A DNA stretch of 58,979 bases, taken from positions 12,002-70,980 of the forward strand of contig JAAUZK010000033.1 in the NCBI GenBank assembly GCA_014804655.1, given 5' to 3'. Both the position numbers and the translations under genes were made by a program. This stretch comes from Lachnospiraceae bacterium. GTDB lineage: Bacteria > Bacillota > Clostridia > Lachnospirales > Lachnospiraceae. Position 1 is the first letter of the stretch. Each line of letters starts with the position of its first letter. The notes beneath the pieces are model-generated. The model ran no database searches, was not told where the DNA came from, and saw only the letters and a list, made by a program, of their open reading frames with translations. Positions 29,700 through 37,398 of the stretch are shown here, piece by piece.

Positions 29700-30977
29700 A
29701 TGATAGACATTAAATTTTTAAGAGAGAATCCGGATGTGGTAAAGGAAAATATTCGGAAGAAATTCCAGGATTCCAAGCTTCCCCTGGTAGATGAAGTGAT
29801 TGAGCTGGATGCCGAAGTTCGGAAGGCGCAGCAGGAAGCAGATGAGATCCGAGCTAACAGGAATAAGATCTCTAAGGAGATCGGTGCACTGATGGGTCAG
29901 GGCAAGAAAGAGGAAGCGGAAGCGAAGAAAGCGGAGGTTGCCGCGAATGCTGCAAGGCTTACTGAGCTGGAAGCAAAAGAGGATGAGCTTCGTGAGAAAA
30001 TTAAAAAAGATATGATGACCATCCCTAATATCATCGATCCTTCCGTACCGATCGGTAAGGATGATTCGGAAAATGTGGAGATATGCAAATACGGAGATCC
30101 AGTGGTTCCGGATTTTGAGATTCCTTATCACACAGAGATCATGGAGAGATTTCATGGAATAGATATGGATGCTGCCGGTCGTGTGGCAGGTAACGGATTT
30201 TATTATCTGATGGGTGATATTGCAAGACTGCATTCCGCAGTAATTGCTTACGCGAGAGATTTTATGATCGGCAGAGGGTTTACTTACTGCGTACCGCCAT
30301 TTATGATCAGAAGTGCAGTTGTGGATGGTGTGATGAGTTTTGCCGAGATGGATGCCATGATGTATAAGATCGAGGGAGAGGATCTTTATCTGATCGGAAC
30401 TTCCGAACATTCCATGATCGGTAAGTTTATCGATACGATCATTCCGGAAGAAGAACTTCCTCATACATTAACCAGCTATTCTCCATGTTTCCGTAAAGAG
30501 AAAGGTGCACACGGTATTGAGGAACGCGGCGTATATCGTATTCATCAATTCGAGAAGCAGGAGATGATCGTTGTATGTAAGCCGGAAGAATCTAAGATAT
30601 GGTTTGACAAACTATGGCAAAATACGGTAGACTTATTCCGTAGCATGGATATTCCGGTAAGAACCATTGAGTGCTGTTCCGGAGATCTGGCGGATCTGAA
30701 GGTTAAGTCCTATGACGTGGAAGCATGGTCGCCCAGACAGCAGAAGTATTTCGAAGTCGGAAGCTGTTCTAACTTAGGGGATGCCCAGGCGAGAAGACTG
30801 CGTATCCGCGTAAACGGTAAAGATGGCAAGTACTTTGCGCATACATTAAATAATACAGTAGTTGCACCACCCAGAATGCTCATCGCATTCTTAGAAAATA
30901 ATTTACAGGCTGACGGTTCTGTCCGTATTCCGGAGGTGCTTCGTCCGTATATGGGCGGCATTGAAGAGATTCGATAA
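29700..30977 (+). CDS. serS: Serine-tRNA ligase
   Basis: A 425-residue class II aminoacyl-tRNA synthetase. The N-terminal tRNA-binding coiled coil covers about residues 25-100. The catalytic core has the TSEHSM serine-binding block near 226, motif 2 FRKEKGAHGIEERGVYRIHQF near 257 and motif 3 NNTVVAPPRMLIAFLEN near 379. It charges tRNA-Ser (and tRNA-Sec where present). The ATG at 29700 follows GAGGG; a 13-base-period direct repeat lies just before it. No T-box leader is visible. Confidence 0.97.
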   Translation: MIDIKFLRENPDVVKENIRKKFQDSKLPLVDEVIELDAEVRKAQQEADEIRANRNKISKEIGALMGQGKKEEAEAKKAEVAANAARLTELEAKEDELREKIKKDMMTIPNIIDPSVPIGKDDSENVEICKYGDPVVPDFEIPYHTEIMERFHGIDMDAAGRVAGNGFYYLMGDIARLHSAVIAYARDFMIGRGFTYCVPPFMIRSAVVDGVMSFAEMDAMMYKIEGEDLYLIGTSEHSMIGKFIDTIIPEEELPHTLTSYSPCFRKEKGAHGIEERGVYRIHQFEKQEMIVVCKPEESKIWFDKLWQNTVDLFRSMDIPVRTIECCSGDLADLKVKSYDVEAWSPRQQKYFEVGSCSNLGDAQARRLRIRVNGKDGKYFAHTLNNTVVAPPRMLIAFLENNLQADGSVRIPEVLRPYMGGIEEIR

Positions 30978-31013
30978 GCCACACGTAATATTTTTGAAAA
31001 GGAGGTGGAATTT

Positions 31014-31898
31014 TTGCATAAATTTATGCGAGCTATCGGTTTTAGCGGATTGACTGACAGACAGGAGCAGCAGAAGCTGATCACAGATATTATCTTAAAT
31101 GCTTCGCACCGCTCCTATACATCCAACGGTGAAGAAACCATACTTGCAGAATTTTGTGAAGATTTTGCCAAGGATATGGGAATCGCCGTCTGTGGCGAGT
31201 TCGATGAAAGTGATAAGTTTACTTACGATTATTTCTATCCCTATTTAAGGGGAACGGGAATCAGTTCCTGTGAGGATGTGTCCGTGGAACGTCATGCGGA
31301 TAAGGAATCTTATGCAGGCGTATGTGATGATATTAAAGTAGGTGTAAGCCTGATATTTTATCTGCAGAATATGGTTCCTTATGTGAAAGCACAATATGAG
31401 AATATACTGCCGATCAGAGGAACGACGCTGACGTTGTCCGGATTATCACTTAGGGGAAATATTATATTGCCGATCAGTAAGAACGATATGCAGAAACAGA
31501 AGGTACAGAAGGCTTCCAGAAACAGAAATCAGTTGATCGATGCCGCCAGAAGAGGCGATGAAGATGCGATTGAGAGTCTGACATTGGAAGACATGGATAC
31601 TTACACTGCTATCTCTAAAAAGATACTGACGGAAGATGTGTTCAGTCTGGTAGATACTTACTTTATGCCCTACGGGGTAGAGTGTGATCAATATTCGATT
31701 ATGGGAGAAATTCTGGATATTTCTCTGCGGGTCAATAAGATCACGAAAGAAGAAATATATGTGATGCATTTAAGCTGTAATGATCTGCAGTTTGATGTGT
31801 GCATCAACAAAAAAGATCTGTATGGAGAACCGCAGGTAGGAAGAAGATTCAAAGGAATCATCTGGCTGCAAGGGTATATCAATTATCCGGCAATGTAG
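31014..31898 (+). CDS. DUF3881 family protein
   Basis: A 294-residue soluble protein beginning MHKFMRAIGFSGLTDRQEQQKL, which I recognise as the DUF3881 family found mainly in Lachnospiraceae. No enzyme motif, signal peptide or membrane segment is visible, and its function is unknown. The start is probably TTG 31014, eight bases past AAAAGGAGG; a GTG at 31005 overlaps that ribosome-binding site. It lies 36 bp after serS and immediately before a tRNA gene. Confidence 0.8.
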   Translation: MHKFMRAIGFSGLTDRQEQQKLITDIILNASHRSYTSNGEETILAEFCEDFAKDMGIAVCGEFDESDKFTYDYFYPYLRGTGISSCEDVSVERHADKESYAGVCDDIKVGVSLIFYLQNMVPYVKAQYENILPIRGTTLTLSGLSLRGNIILPISKNDMQKQKVQKASRNRNQLIDAARRGDEDAIESLTLEDMDTYTAISKKILTEDVFSLVDTYFMPYGVECDQYSIMGEILDISLRVNKITKEEIYVMHLSCNDLQFDVCINKKDLYGEPQVGRRFKGIIWLQGYINYPAM

Positions 31899-31965
31899 CA
31901 GTGTTTCATTCCTGCACGGGCGTCGCAGTCTGACAGGCTGCTGCGCCGTCTCTTATAGATAAATT

Positions 31966-32039
31966 GTCTCTGTAGCTCAGTAGGATAGAGCGTTCGCCTC
32001 CTAAGCGAAAGGCCGCTGGTTCGAATCCAGTCAGGGACG
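31966..32039 (+). tRNA. tRNA-Arg (anticodon CCT)
   Basis: A 74-base cloverleaf: acceptor GTCTCTG/CAGGGAC with one G-T pair, D-arm with TAGCTCAGTAGG, anticodon stem TTCGC/GCGAA with loop CTCCTAA (anticodon CCT, reading AGG), and the T-loop GGTTCGAATCC. The discriminator is G and CCA is not encoded. It is followed by a terminator. Confidence 0.95.
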
Positions 32040-32044
32040 TTATG

Positions 32045-32080
32045 AAAAGCCGTATGATAATTTAAAGATTACGGCTTTTT
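32045..32080 (+). terminator. Terminator after tRNA-Arg
   Basis: AAAAGCCGTA pairs with TACGGCTTTT around an AT-rich loop and is followed by a further T. Confidence 0.85.
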
Positions 32081-32104
32081 ATGTTACATAAACGGAGATT
32101 ATAT

Positions 32105-33070
32105 ATGAATTACGTCATAATGGATCTGGAATGGAACCAGAGCAGTACGGGTGAAGAGGAAGTATCAAAAATACTTCCCTTTGAGATCATAGAGATCGGT
32201 GCCATTAAACTGAATGATGAACGCAGGATGATCAGCGAGTTTAGCGAACTCATAAAACCGCAGGTATATCACGAGATGCATCGAATTACCAGAAAGTTGA
32301 TACATCTGCAGATGGAGCAGCTTGAGCAGGGTCGGTCCTTTAAGGAAGTCATGGAACAGTTTCGTGAGTGGTGTGGTGAAGATTATATTTTTTGTACGTG
32401 GGGTCCGTTAGACTTAACTGAGCTTCAGAGAAATATTCGGTATTATGGAATGGAGCCGCTTTCGGACGGACCGATCAGATTTCTTGATGTGCAGAAATTA
32501 TTCAGCATTGCCTATGAAGACAGGAAATCAAGAAGATCATTGGAATATGCCATTGATTATCTGAACATCGAGAAAGATATTCCGTTTCACCGCGCCTTCA
32601 GCGATGCTTATTATACTGCAAAGGTGCTGGCACTAATGGATGGAAAAGTTCTGGAGAATTATTCTTTTGATGTTTTCCATCTTCCGAAGAACAAAGAGTC
32701 AGAAATACACGTGATTTTTGATACATATGCCAAATATATTTCCAGAGCATTTCCGGATAAAGCACAAGCGCTAGAAGATAGAACAGTGACCGAAACAAAA
32801 TGTTATCTGTGTCACAGATCACTGCGCAGGAAGATTCGCTGGTTTTCGCCCAACGGAAAACATTATTATTGTGTGTCCTATTGTGACAGACATGGTTATA
32901 TGAAGTCAAAAATCCGTATCCGCAAGGCGGAAAACGGTACTGTATATGTCGTGAAGACACAAAAATTCATCACAGAAGCGGAGATTGATAATATCCGTGA
33001 TAAACAAACTAAGGCAAGGCAGCAGAGAAAAGATAAAAGAATGTCTAAAAATCAAAATCATCAAAACTAG
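32105..33070 (+). CDS. DEDD-type 3'-5' exonuclease family protein with C-terminal zinc finger
   Basis: A 321-residue protein. The N-terminal exonuclease fold starts YVIMDLEWNQ, with the DxE metal ligands Asp7 and Glu9, and continues with FCTWGPLDLTELQRNI (the second Asp) and HRAFSDAYYTAKVL (His and Asp), matching the RNase T/DnaQ DEDDh pattern. The C-terminus carries CYLCHRSLRRKIRWF followed by YYCVSYCDRHGY, four cysteines that look like a zinc-binding treble clef, so an RNA or DNA contact is likely. The ATG at 32105 follows CGGAGA. Its 3' end overlaps the convergent carboxypeptidase gene by 26 bp. Confidence 0.82.
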   Translation: MNYVIMDLEWNQSSTGEEEVSKILPFEIIEIGAIKLNDERRMISEFSELIKPQVYHEMHRITRKLIHLQMEQLEQGRSFKEVMEQFREWCGEDYIFCTWGPLDLTELQRNIRYYGMEPLSDGPIRFLDVQKLFSIAYEDRKSRRSLEYAIDYLNIEKDIPFHRAFSDAYYTAKVLALMDGKVLENYSFDVFHLPKNKESEIHVIFDTYAKYISRAFPDKAQALEDRTVTETKCYLCHRSLRRKIRWFSPNGKHYYCVSYCDRHGYMKSKIRIRKAENGTVYVVKTQKFITEAEIDNIRDKQTKARQQRKDKRMSKNQNHQN

Positions 33071-34514
33071 ACCGGACCCGTTCTTTGCGGGTCTGTTTAC
33101 GTTTGATCTTATTCCGTCTGCGTCTGGCATTTTGACCGTTCATGATAAGTGCACGAAGAATAAACAACAGTATCGTCACACTGGCGAATATAAGAATGCC
33201 AATCAGTACTTTTTTCACATTCACGAAGATAGTTGTAGTCTGAGGGGGATCCGGTTCTGTTTTCTCCACACTTACATCAGTGGTTTCGATATGTGTGTCG
33301 AAATCATAGGAAGAAGTACTGTCTGATGCCACATTAAGGTATGCACAGCCTACATAAGAATCGTGATAGGAATACCTGATCTGAGCAATACGGTTTTCAC
33401 TTGATACACTATAGTCGATATCGGAATCAAGATCACTGAAAGAAATCGTGTTAGGAATTATGACATAGCTGTCATTATCTATAGACAAAATCGGTTTGGA
33501 GCTGCCGAAAATATCGTTACCGGTTTGGAGAAATCCGGACGCTTCGATCTGGTACTTGTCTTCATTATCGGAAATGTTCATAACTTGAAAATTATTAAAA
33601 CCGTAGTCAAACAATTCTACCGTATCGGTGAACTGACGGGGAGATTCTTCCTTAAATACGACACAGACAAGCTTCATACCGTTTCGTTCCGCACAGGTAA
33701 CAAGAGTCTGTCTGGCATCATCGGTGTAACCGGTCTTGCCGCCTAATATATCTTCATAAGGGATTTCACCATTGATCAGCCTATGCTTATTATTTGTATA
33801 GAAGTCATCCGGCTGTGTAGCGGTTGGCTCGAAATGGTAGCGGGCAGTATTACCGATCTTACAGAGCATTTCATTTTGAAAAAAGCGGCTGGAGATCAAA
33901 GCAAGATCATAGGCAGAAGTATAGTGGTTCGCATCATGCAGCCCGTTAGTGTTCATAAAGTGGCTGTCTGTGCAGCCTAACTGTTCGGCATATTCATTCA
34001 TATCAGAGACAAATTGGTCAATAGATCCAGAAATATATTCTCCGACGGCATTTGCTACCTCATTGGCAGAGGCTACCATAATACCGTAAAGACATTCTTC
34101 TAAAGTAATAGATTCTCCTTCATCCATTCCCATTTTAGAGCCATCGCCGGGCACACTAAAGACAGCTTCATGAGAAAAAGGAACCATATCGTCCAAATTG
34201 CCCTGTTCCATAGCCATCAGACAGGTTAACAGTTTTGTGGTACTGGCAGGATAGGACTTCTTGTGAATATCTTTGGCGTACAAAATAACGCCGGTGTTAG
34301 CATCCATTAGAATTGCGGATTCTGCGCTGATTGCAGGACCCACCGGCCAGTTATCGATATCATTTGATTGGATGGAAAGTAATTTACGTGCGTCGGCATC
34401 CGCTTCCAGCTCTTCCAGTGTAGCCTGGGCAGTGATAGGATTACTTAAGAATCCCCCTACAAAAACGGAGCATGCAAGCAGGGCACAAACCATTTTTTTA
34501 TGAAAAAACAACAT
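33045..34514 (-). CDS. D-alanyl-D-alanine carboxypeptidase (peptidase S11, DacF-like)
   Basis: A 489-residue penicillin-binding protein of the S11 family that trims the terminal D-Ala from peptidoglycan stem peptides. A signal peptide covers about 1-31 (ending in a TAQA-like cleavage site). The active-site blocks are STTK (91-94), SAN (149-151) and KTG (260-262). A C-terminal transmembrane helix (about 437-456) and a very basic cytoplasmic tail follow, so it is anchored at both the usual outer position and through the tail. The distal domain (about 310-420) is unlike the short DacA C-domain. Its last coding bases overlap the exonuclease gene. Confidence 0.92.
   Translation of the reverse strand: MLFFHKKMVCALLACSVFVGGFLSNPITAQATLEELEADADARKLLSIQSNDIDNWPVGPAISAESAILMDANTGVILYAKDIHKKSYPASTTKLLTCLMAMEQGNLDDMVPFSHEAVFSVPGDGSKMGMDEGESITLEECLYGIMVASANEVANAVGEYISGSIDQFVSDMNEYAEQLGCTDSHFMNTNGLHDANHYTSAYDLALISSRFFQNEMLCKIGNTARYHFEPTATQPDDFYTNNKHRLINGEIPYEDILGGKTGYTDDARQTLVTCAERNGMKLVCVVFKEESPRQFTDTVELFDYGFNNFQVMNISDNEDKYQIEASGFLQTGNDIFGSSKPILSIDNDSYVIIPNTISFSDLDSDIDYSVSSENRIAQIRYSYHDSYVGCAYLNVASDSTSSYDFDTHIETTDVSVEKTEPDPPQTTTIFVNVKKVLIGILIFASVTILLFILRALIMNGQNARRRRNKIKRKQTRKERVRSSFDDFDF
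33074..33098 (+). terminator. Terminator for the exonuclease gene, inside dacF-like coding sequence
   Basis: GACCCG and CGGGTC pair around TTCTTTG, followed by TGTTTA, starting four bases past the exonuclease stop and lying within the convergent carboxypeptidase gene. The T-run is poor. Confidence 0.45.
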
Positions 34515-34586
34515 CTTTGTTAGACCTTTCTATAATAAGGAAGTTTATGTTAATAAATCGTATTTTATGCTATAGGAAATTTCTAC

Positions 34587-34718
34587 ATAACTGTTCAGTA
34601 CCTTCACAGTTACGATGCAAAATCCATCCTAAATTGTCTTCGACAATGGGATTTTGCTCGCTGAATCATATTCTTACGGTCTCAGCAGTAAATGCTTCGA
34701 CCTATACTGAATAGTTAC
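34587..34718. repeat. Nested palindromic element A
   Basis: Outer arms AACTGTTCAGTA (34589-34600) and TACTGAATAGTT (34705-34716) pair with one mismatch; inner arms GCAAAATCC (34617-34625) and GGATTTTGC (34649-34657) pair perfectly; an innermost ATTGTC-TTC-GACAAT hairpin is at 34633-34647. It occupies the middle of the 376-bp gap between the divergent carboxypeptidase and trmB genes. The terminal and subterminal blocks recur at 48335-48490, so it looks like one copy of a dispersed family. The rest of the gap (34515-34586 and 34719-34890) shows no gene. Confidence 0.65.
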
Positions 34719-34890
34719 ATTTCTACATAATATTTTGTCCATTTATCATCATACACTATTTTAAAATAAAACTGTAGTAATTTCACAAAAATTACAAAAT
34801 CTCTTTCCGTTCAATCTATCCGTAGGAGAAAAAGCGTGGTACAATAAAACATGAAGTTAGATACCACTCACCGAAAGGATCAGTCATACA

Positions 34891-35529
34891 ATGAGACTAC
34901 GAAACATAACCGGCTGCAGGGAAATGATTGCCGCCAGCGATTACGTGATTCATGAGCCGCAAAATTACAAGGGAAAATGGAATGAAATCTTTGGTAATGA
35001 TCATCCTATCCGTATAGAGATCGGTATGGGAAAAGGAAGATTTATCATGGATCTGGCAAGGATGAACCCGACGATTAATTATGTGGGAATCGAGAAATAT
35101 TCCAGCGTTCTGCTTCGCGGTGTACAGAAGATGGAAGCGGAACCATTATCAAACATTTATTTTATACGTATGGATGCAGAGGAAATCACAAACGTGTTCG
35201 GGCGTGAGGAGGTGGACAGAATCTACCTGAATTTCTCCGATCCGTGGCCGAAGGACAGACATGCGAAGAGAAGACTGCCGTCCCGTGAATTTTTGCGGCG
35301 GTATCATGAGATACTGGTAAGAGACGGTGTAATCGAATTTAAGACGGACAACCATGACCTGTTCCGCTTTGCATTGGAAGAACTGGAACCTGCAGGCTGG
35401 CATTTGGATCAGATAACGGAAGACCTGCACCATGATGAAGAGATGATGCAGGGTAATGTGATGACAGAATATGAAGAAAGGTTTTCTTCCATGGGGAATC
35501 CGATCTATAAATATGTTATTTCAAGGTAA
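34891..35529 (+). CDS. trmB: tRNA (guanine-46-N7)-methyltransferase TrmB
   Basis: A 212-residue SAM-dependent methyltransferase that makes m7G46 in the variable loop of tRNA. SAM motif I is EIGMGKGRFI near 49-58; the family signature LNFSDPWPKDRHAKRRL lies near 113-129, and the C-terminal TEYEERF block is present near 189. Length and order match bacterial TrmB. The ATG at 34891 follows GAAAGGATC. It is 74 bp upstream of the thioredoxin gene and shares its direction. Confidence 0.96.
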   Translation: MRLRNITGCREMIAASDYVIHEPQNYKGKWNEIFGNDHPIRIEIGMGKGRFIMDLARMNPTINYVGIEKYSSVLLRGVQKMEAEPLSNIYFIRMDAEEITNVFGREEVDRIYLNFSDPWPKDRHAKRRLPSREFLRRYHEILVRDGVIEFKTDNHDLFRFALEELEPAGWHLDQITEDLHHDEEMMQGNVMTEYEERFSSMGNPIYKYVISR

Positions 35530-35603
35530 AAAGGACTTATGCCTGAGCGTACCAAGCGTAAAACTTCCTAAAGACAATATTGTACGCAGAAAAGAGGATA
35601 AAG

Positions 35604-35921
35604 ATGGAATACAAGTTTACAACTGCGAATTTTGACAAAGAGGTACTGCAGGCCGATACACCGGTACTGGTAGATTTTTATGCGGACTGGTGCGGACCGT
35701 GTAAGATGATGGCGCCTATTGTGGATCAGTTAGCCAATGAGTATGACGGCAGAATTAAAGTAGGTAAATGCAATATTGACGAGGAGGACGGACTGGCAAG
35801 AATGTACCGTGTTATGTCTATTCCGACCATGAAAATCTTCGTGAAGGGCGAGGCAGCGGCCACCATAGTGGGTGCCGTATCGAAGGAAGAGCTGGAAAAT
35901 GAGATGAAGAAAGTACTGTAG
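35604..35921 (+). CDS. trxA: Thioredoxin
   Basis: A 105-residue thioredoxin with the active-site motif WCGPCK (Cys30 and Cys33), the buried Asp23 region VDFYADWC and the cis-proline block MSIPTM. It reduces protein disulfides in the cytoplasm using thioredoxin reductase. The ATG at 35604 follows AGAGGA by six bases. No reductase gene is adjacent. A strong bidirectional terminator follows. Confidence 0.94.
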   Translation: MEYKFTTANFDKEVLQADTPVLVDFYADWCGPCKMMAPIVDQLANEYDGRIKVGKCNIDEEDGLARMYRVMSIPTMKIFVKGEAAATIVGAVSKEELENEMKKVL

Positions 35922-35929
35922 AGGTTTTA

Positions 35930-35959
35930 AAAAAGTCAGGCCGTAGCGCCTGACTTTTT
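35930..35959. terminator. Bidirectional terminator between trxA and the antiporter
   Basis: AAAAAGTCAGGC and GCCTGACTTTTT pair over 12 bp around a six-base loop. The right arm lies inside the last codons of the convergent antiporter gene, so it serves trxA on the plus strand and partly overlaps coding sequence on the minus strand. Confidence 0.85.
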
Positions 35960-37126
35960 ATCATCTCTGGTATACAGCATTTTTAATATAACCGGCGTTG
36001 TGATTGACGATACGATGATTAAGAGAATAACTGCCGTGAAGTAATCCGCCGTCAGAAGTCCTGCAGCGAGACCCTTCTGCGCAACGATCAGTGCGACTTC
36101 GCCGCGGGTCATCATTCCCACACCGATCTTGACGGAATCCGAAAAGTTGAATTTAAATAATCTGCCGACAAGTCCGCAGCCGATAATTTTCGCACCCAAT
36201 GCCACGATAACGAAACAGATACAGAAAGCGAACAGCTTGCCGTTCATGGCATCGAAGGAAGTTTTCAGGCCGATGCTTGTAAAAAAGATCGGACCGAAGA
36301 ACATATAGGAACTGACATCAACTTTACGTTCGATATATTCGTTGTCACTTAAGCTGCACAGGACAACACCTGCTATGTAAGCACCGGTAATGTCTGCGAT
36401 GCCGAAGTACTTTTCCGCAATATAGGACAGAGCAAAACAAAATGCAAGGCTGACGATAGGGATACGTCTCGTATGAGGATATCGCTTATCCAGTGTGGCA
36501 AATATTTTATATACGATAAATCCGCCCACTATCGCAACTGCAAAAAAAGCGACAGTCTTTACAACGACCATACCCGGATTAGAATCAGGATTCTTGAAAC
36601 CGATGACGAAAGTTAAGACAATAATACCGATTACATCGTCAATGATTGCCGCACTGACGATAGTGGTTCCCACTTTGGTCTTGATCTTACCCAGTTCCTG
36701 AAGCGCGGCGACCGTGATACTGACGCTGGTTGCCGTCATGATCGTGCCGATGAAAACGGCTTTATAGAAATTCTCACTTCCCCAAGGCGCTGCGCCATAG
36801 AATCCCATATATAACAAAGAACCCAGAATAAGGGGTACGAAAACGCCTGCGCATGCGATCATAAATGCGATGGGTCCTGTCTTGATCAATTCTTTCAAGT
36901 CCGATTCCAGTCCTACCTCAAACATCAGAATAATGACACCGATCTCGGCGATCTGTGTAATAAATGCAGTCTGATTAATCCACCCTAACACGCACGGACC
37001 GACAATAAGTCCGGCGATGATCTGCCCGACAACTTGCGGTGCTTTACATTTTCTTGCAAGAACACCGAAAAATTTGGCAAATAACAGAATAATTGCCAGA
37101 TCTCTTAATACTTCATATGATTCCAT
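35936..37126 (-). CDS. Cation:proton antiporter (CPA2/Kef type)
   Basis: A 396-residue membrane protein with about 12 hydrophobic helices, beginning YEVLRDLAIILLFAKFFGVL. Features of the monovalent cation/proton antiporter-2 family are the GQIIAGLIVGPCVLG block, the EVGLESDLKEL segment and the ATSVSITVAALQELG...AAIIDDVIGIIVL region with the paired acidic residues (IDDV) that carry protons. It ends without the cytoplasmic KTN/TrkA-N domain of KefB/C, so it is the short form. I place the start at 37126, five bases after GGAGG; the earlier Met at 37153 lies inside a terminator. Na+ versus K+ preference is not predictable. Confidence 0.92.
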   Translation of the reverse strand: MESYEVLRDLAIILLFAKFFGVLARKCKAPQVVGQIIAGLIVGPCVLGWINQTAFITQIAEIGVIILMFEVGLESDLKELIKTGPIAFMIACAGVFVPLILGSLLYMGFYGAAPWGSENFYKAVFIGTIMTATSVSITVAALQELGKIKTKVGTTIVSAAIIDDVIGIIVLTFVIGFKNPDSNPGMVVVKTVAFFAVAIVGGFIVYKIFATLDKRYPHTRRIPIVSLAFCFALSYIAEKYFGIADITGAYIAGVVLCSLSDNEYIERKVDVSSYMFFGPIFFTSIGLKTSFDAMNGKLFAFCICFVIVALGAKIIGCGLVGRLFKFNFSDSVKIGVGMMTRGEVALIVAQKGLAAGLLTADYFTAVILLIIVSSITTPVILKMLYTRDDKKSGATA

Positions 37127-37136
37127 AATATCCTCC

Positions 37137-37168
37137 AACAAAAACGGAGACATTAATCTGTCTCCGTT
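37137..37168 (-). terminator. Terminator of tRNA-Pro abutting the antiporter ribosome-binding site
   Basis: On the minus strand AACGGAGACA pairs perfectly with TGTCTCCGTT around a six-base loop, followed by a T-run that ends next to the GGAGG of the antiporter gene. Confidence 0.8.
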
Positions 37169-37174
37169 AAATCG

Positions 37175-37248
37175 TCGAAGCGACGGGATTCGAACCCACG
37201 ACCTCTGCGTCCCGAACGCAGCGCTCTACCAAGCTGAGCCACGCTTCG
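37175..37248 (-). tRNA. tRNA-Pro (anticodon CGG)
   Basis: On the minus strand a 74-base cloverleaf: acceptor CGAAGCG/CGCTTCG, D-arm with TGGCTCAGCTTGGTAGAGC, anticodon stem CTGCG/CGCAG with loop TTCGGGA (anticodon CGG) and T-loop GGTTCGAATCC. The discriminator is A; CCA is not encoded. Confidence 0.96.
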
Positions 37249-37398
37249 ATTCTATGAACAATTAAGATCATACAACATTTTAAGGGTAGTTGTCAATGTT
37301 TCTTATAAGAAATTATTTCAAAAATTGATTGTATCCGTCTCCGTTTCCCGATATACTGTAACTATTCAAGATATAATTATTCGGAAAGGGATATGATC

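Noticed and set aside
29718..30464. Long minus-strand reading frame opposite serS
   Set aside because: It is an antisense shadow of a well-supported aminoacyl-tRNA synthetase and has no recognisable domains.
31290..31305. Possible parS at GTGTCCGTGGAACGTC
   Set aside because: It lacks the central CACGTG and matches the consensus at too few positions.
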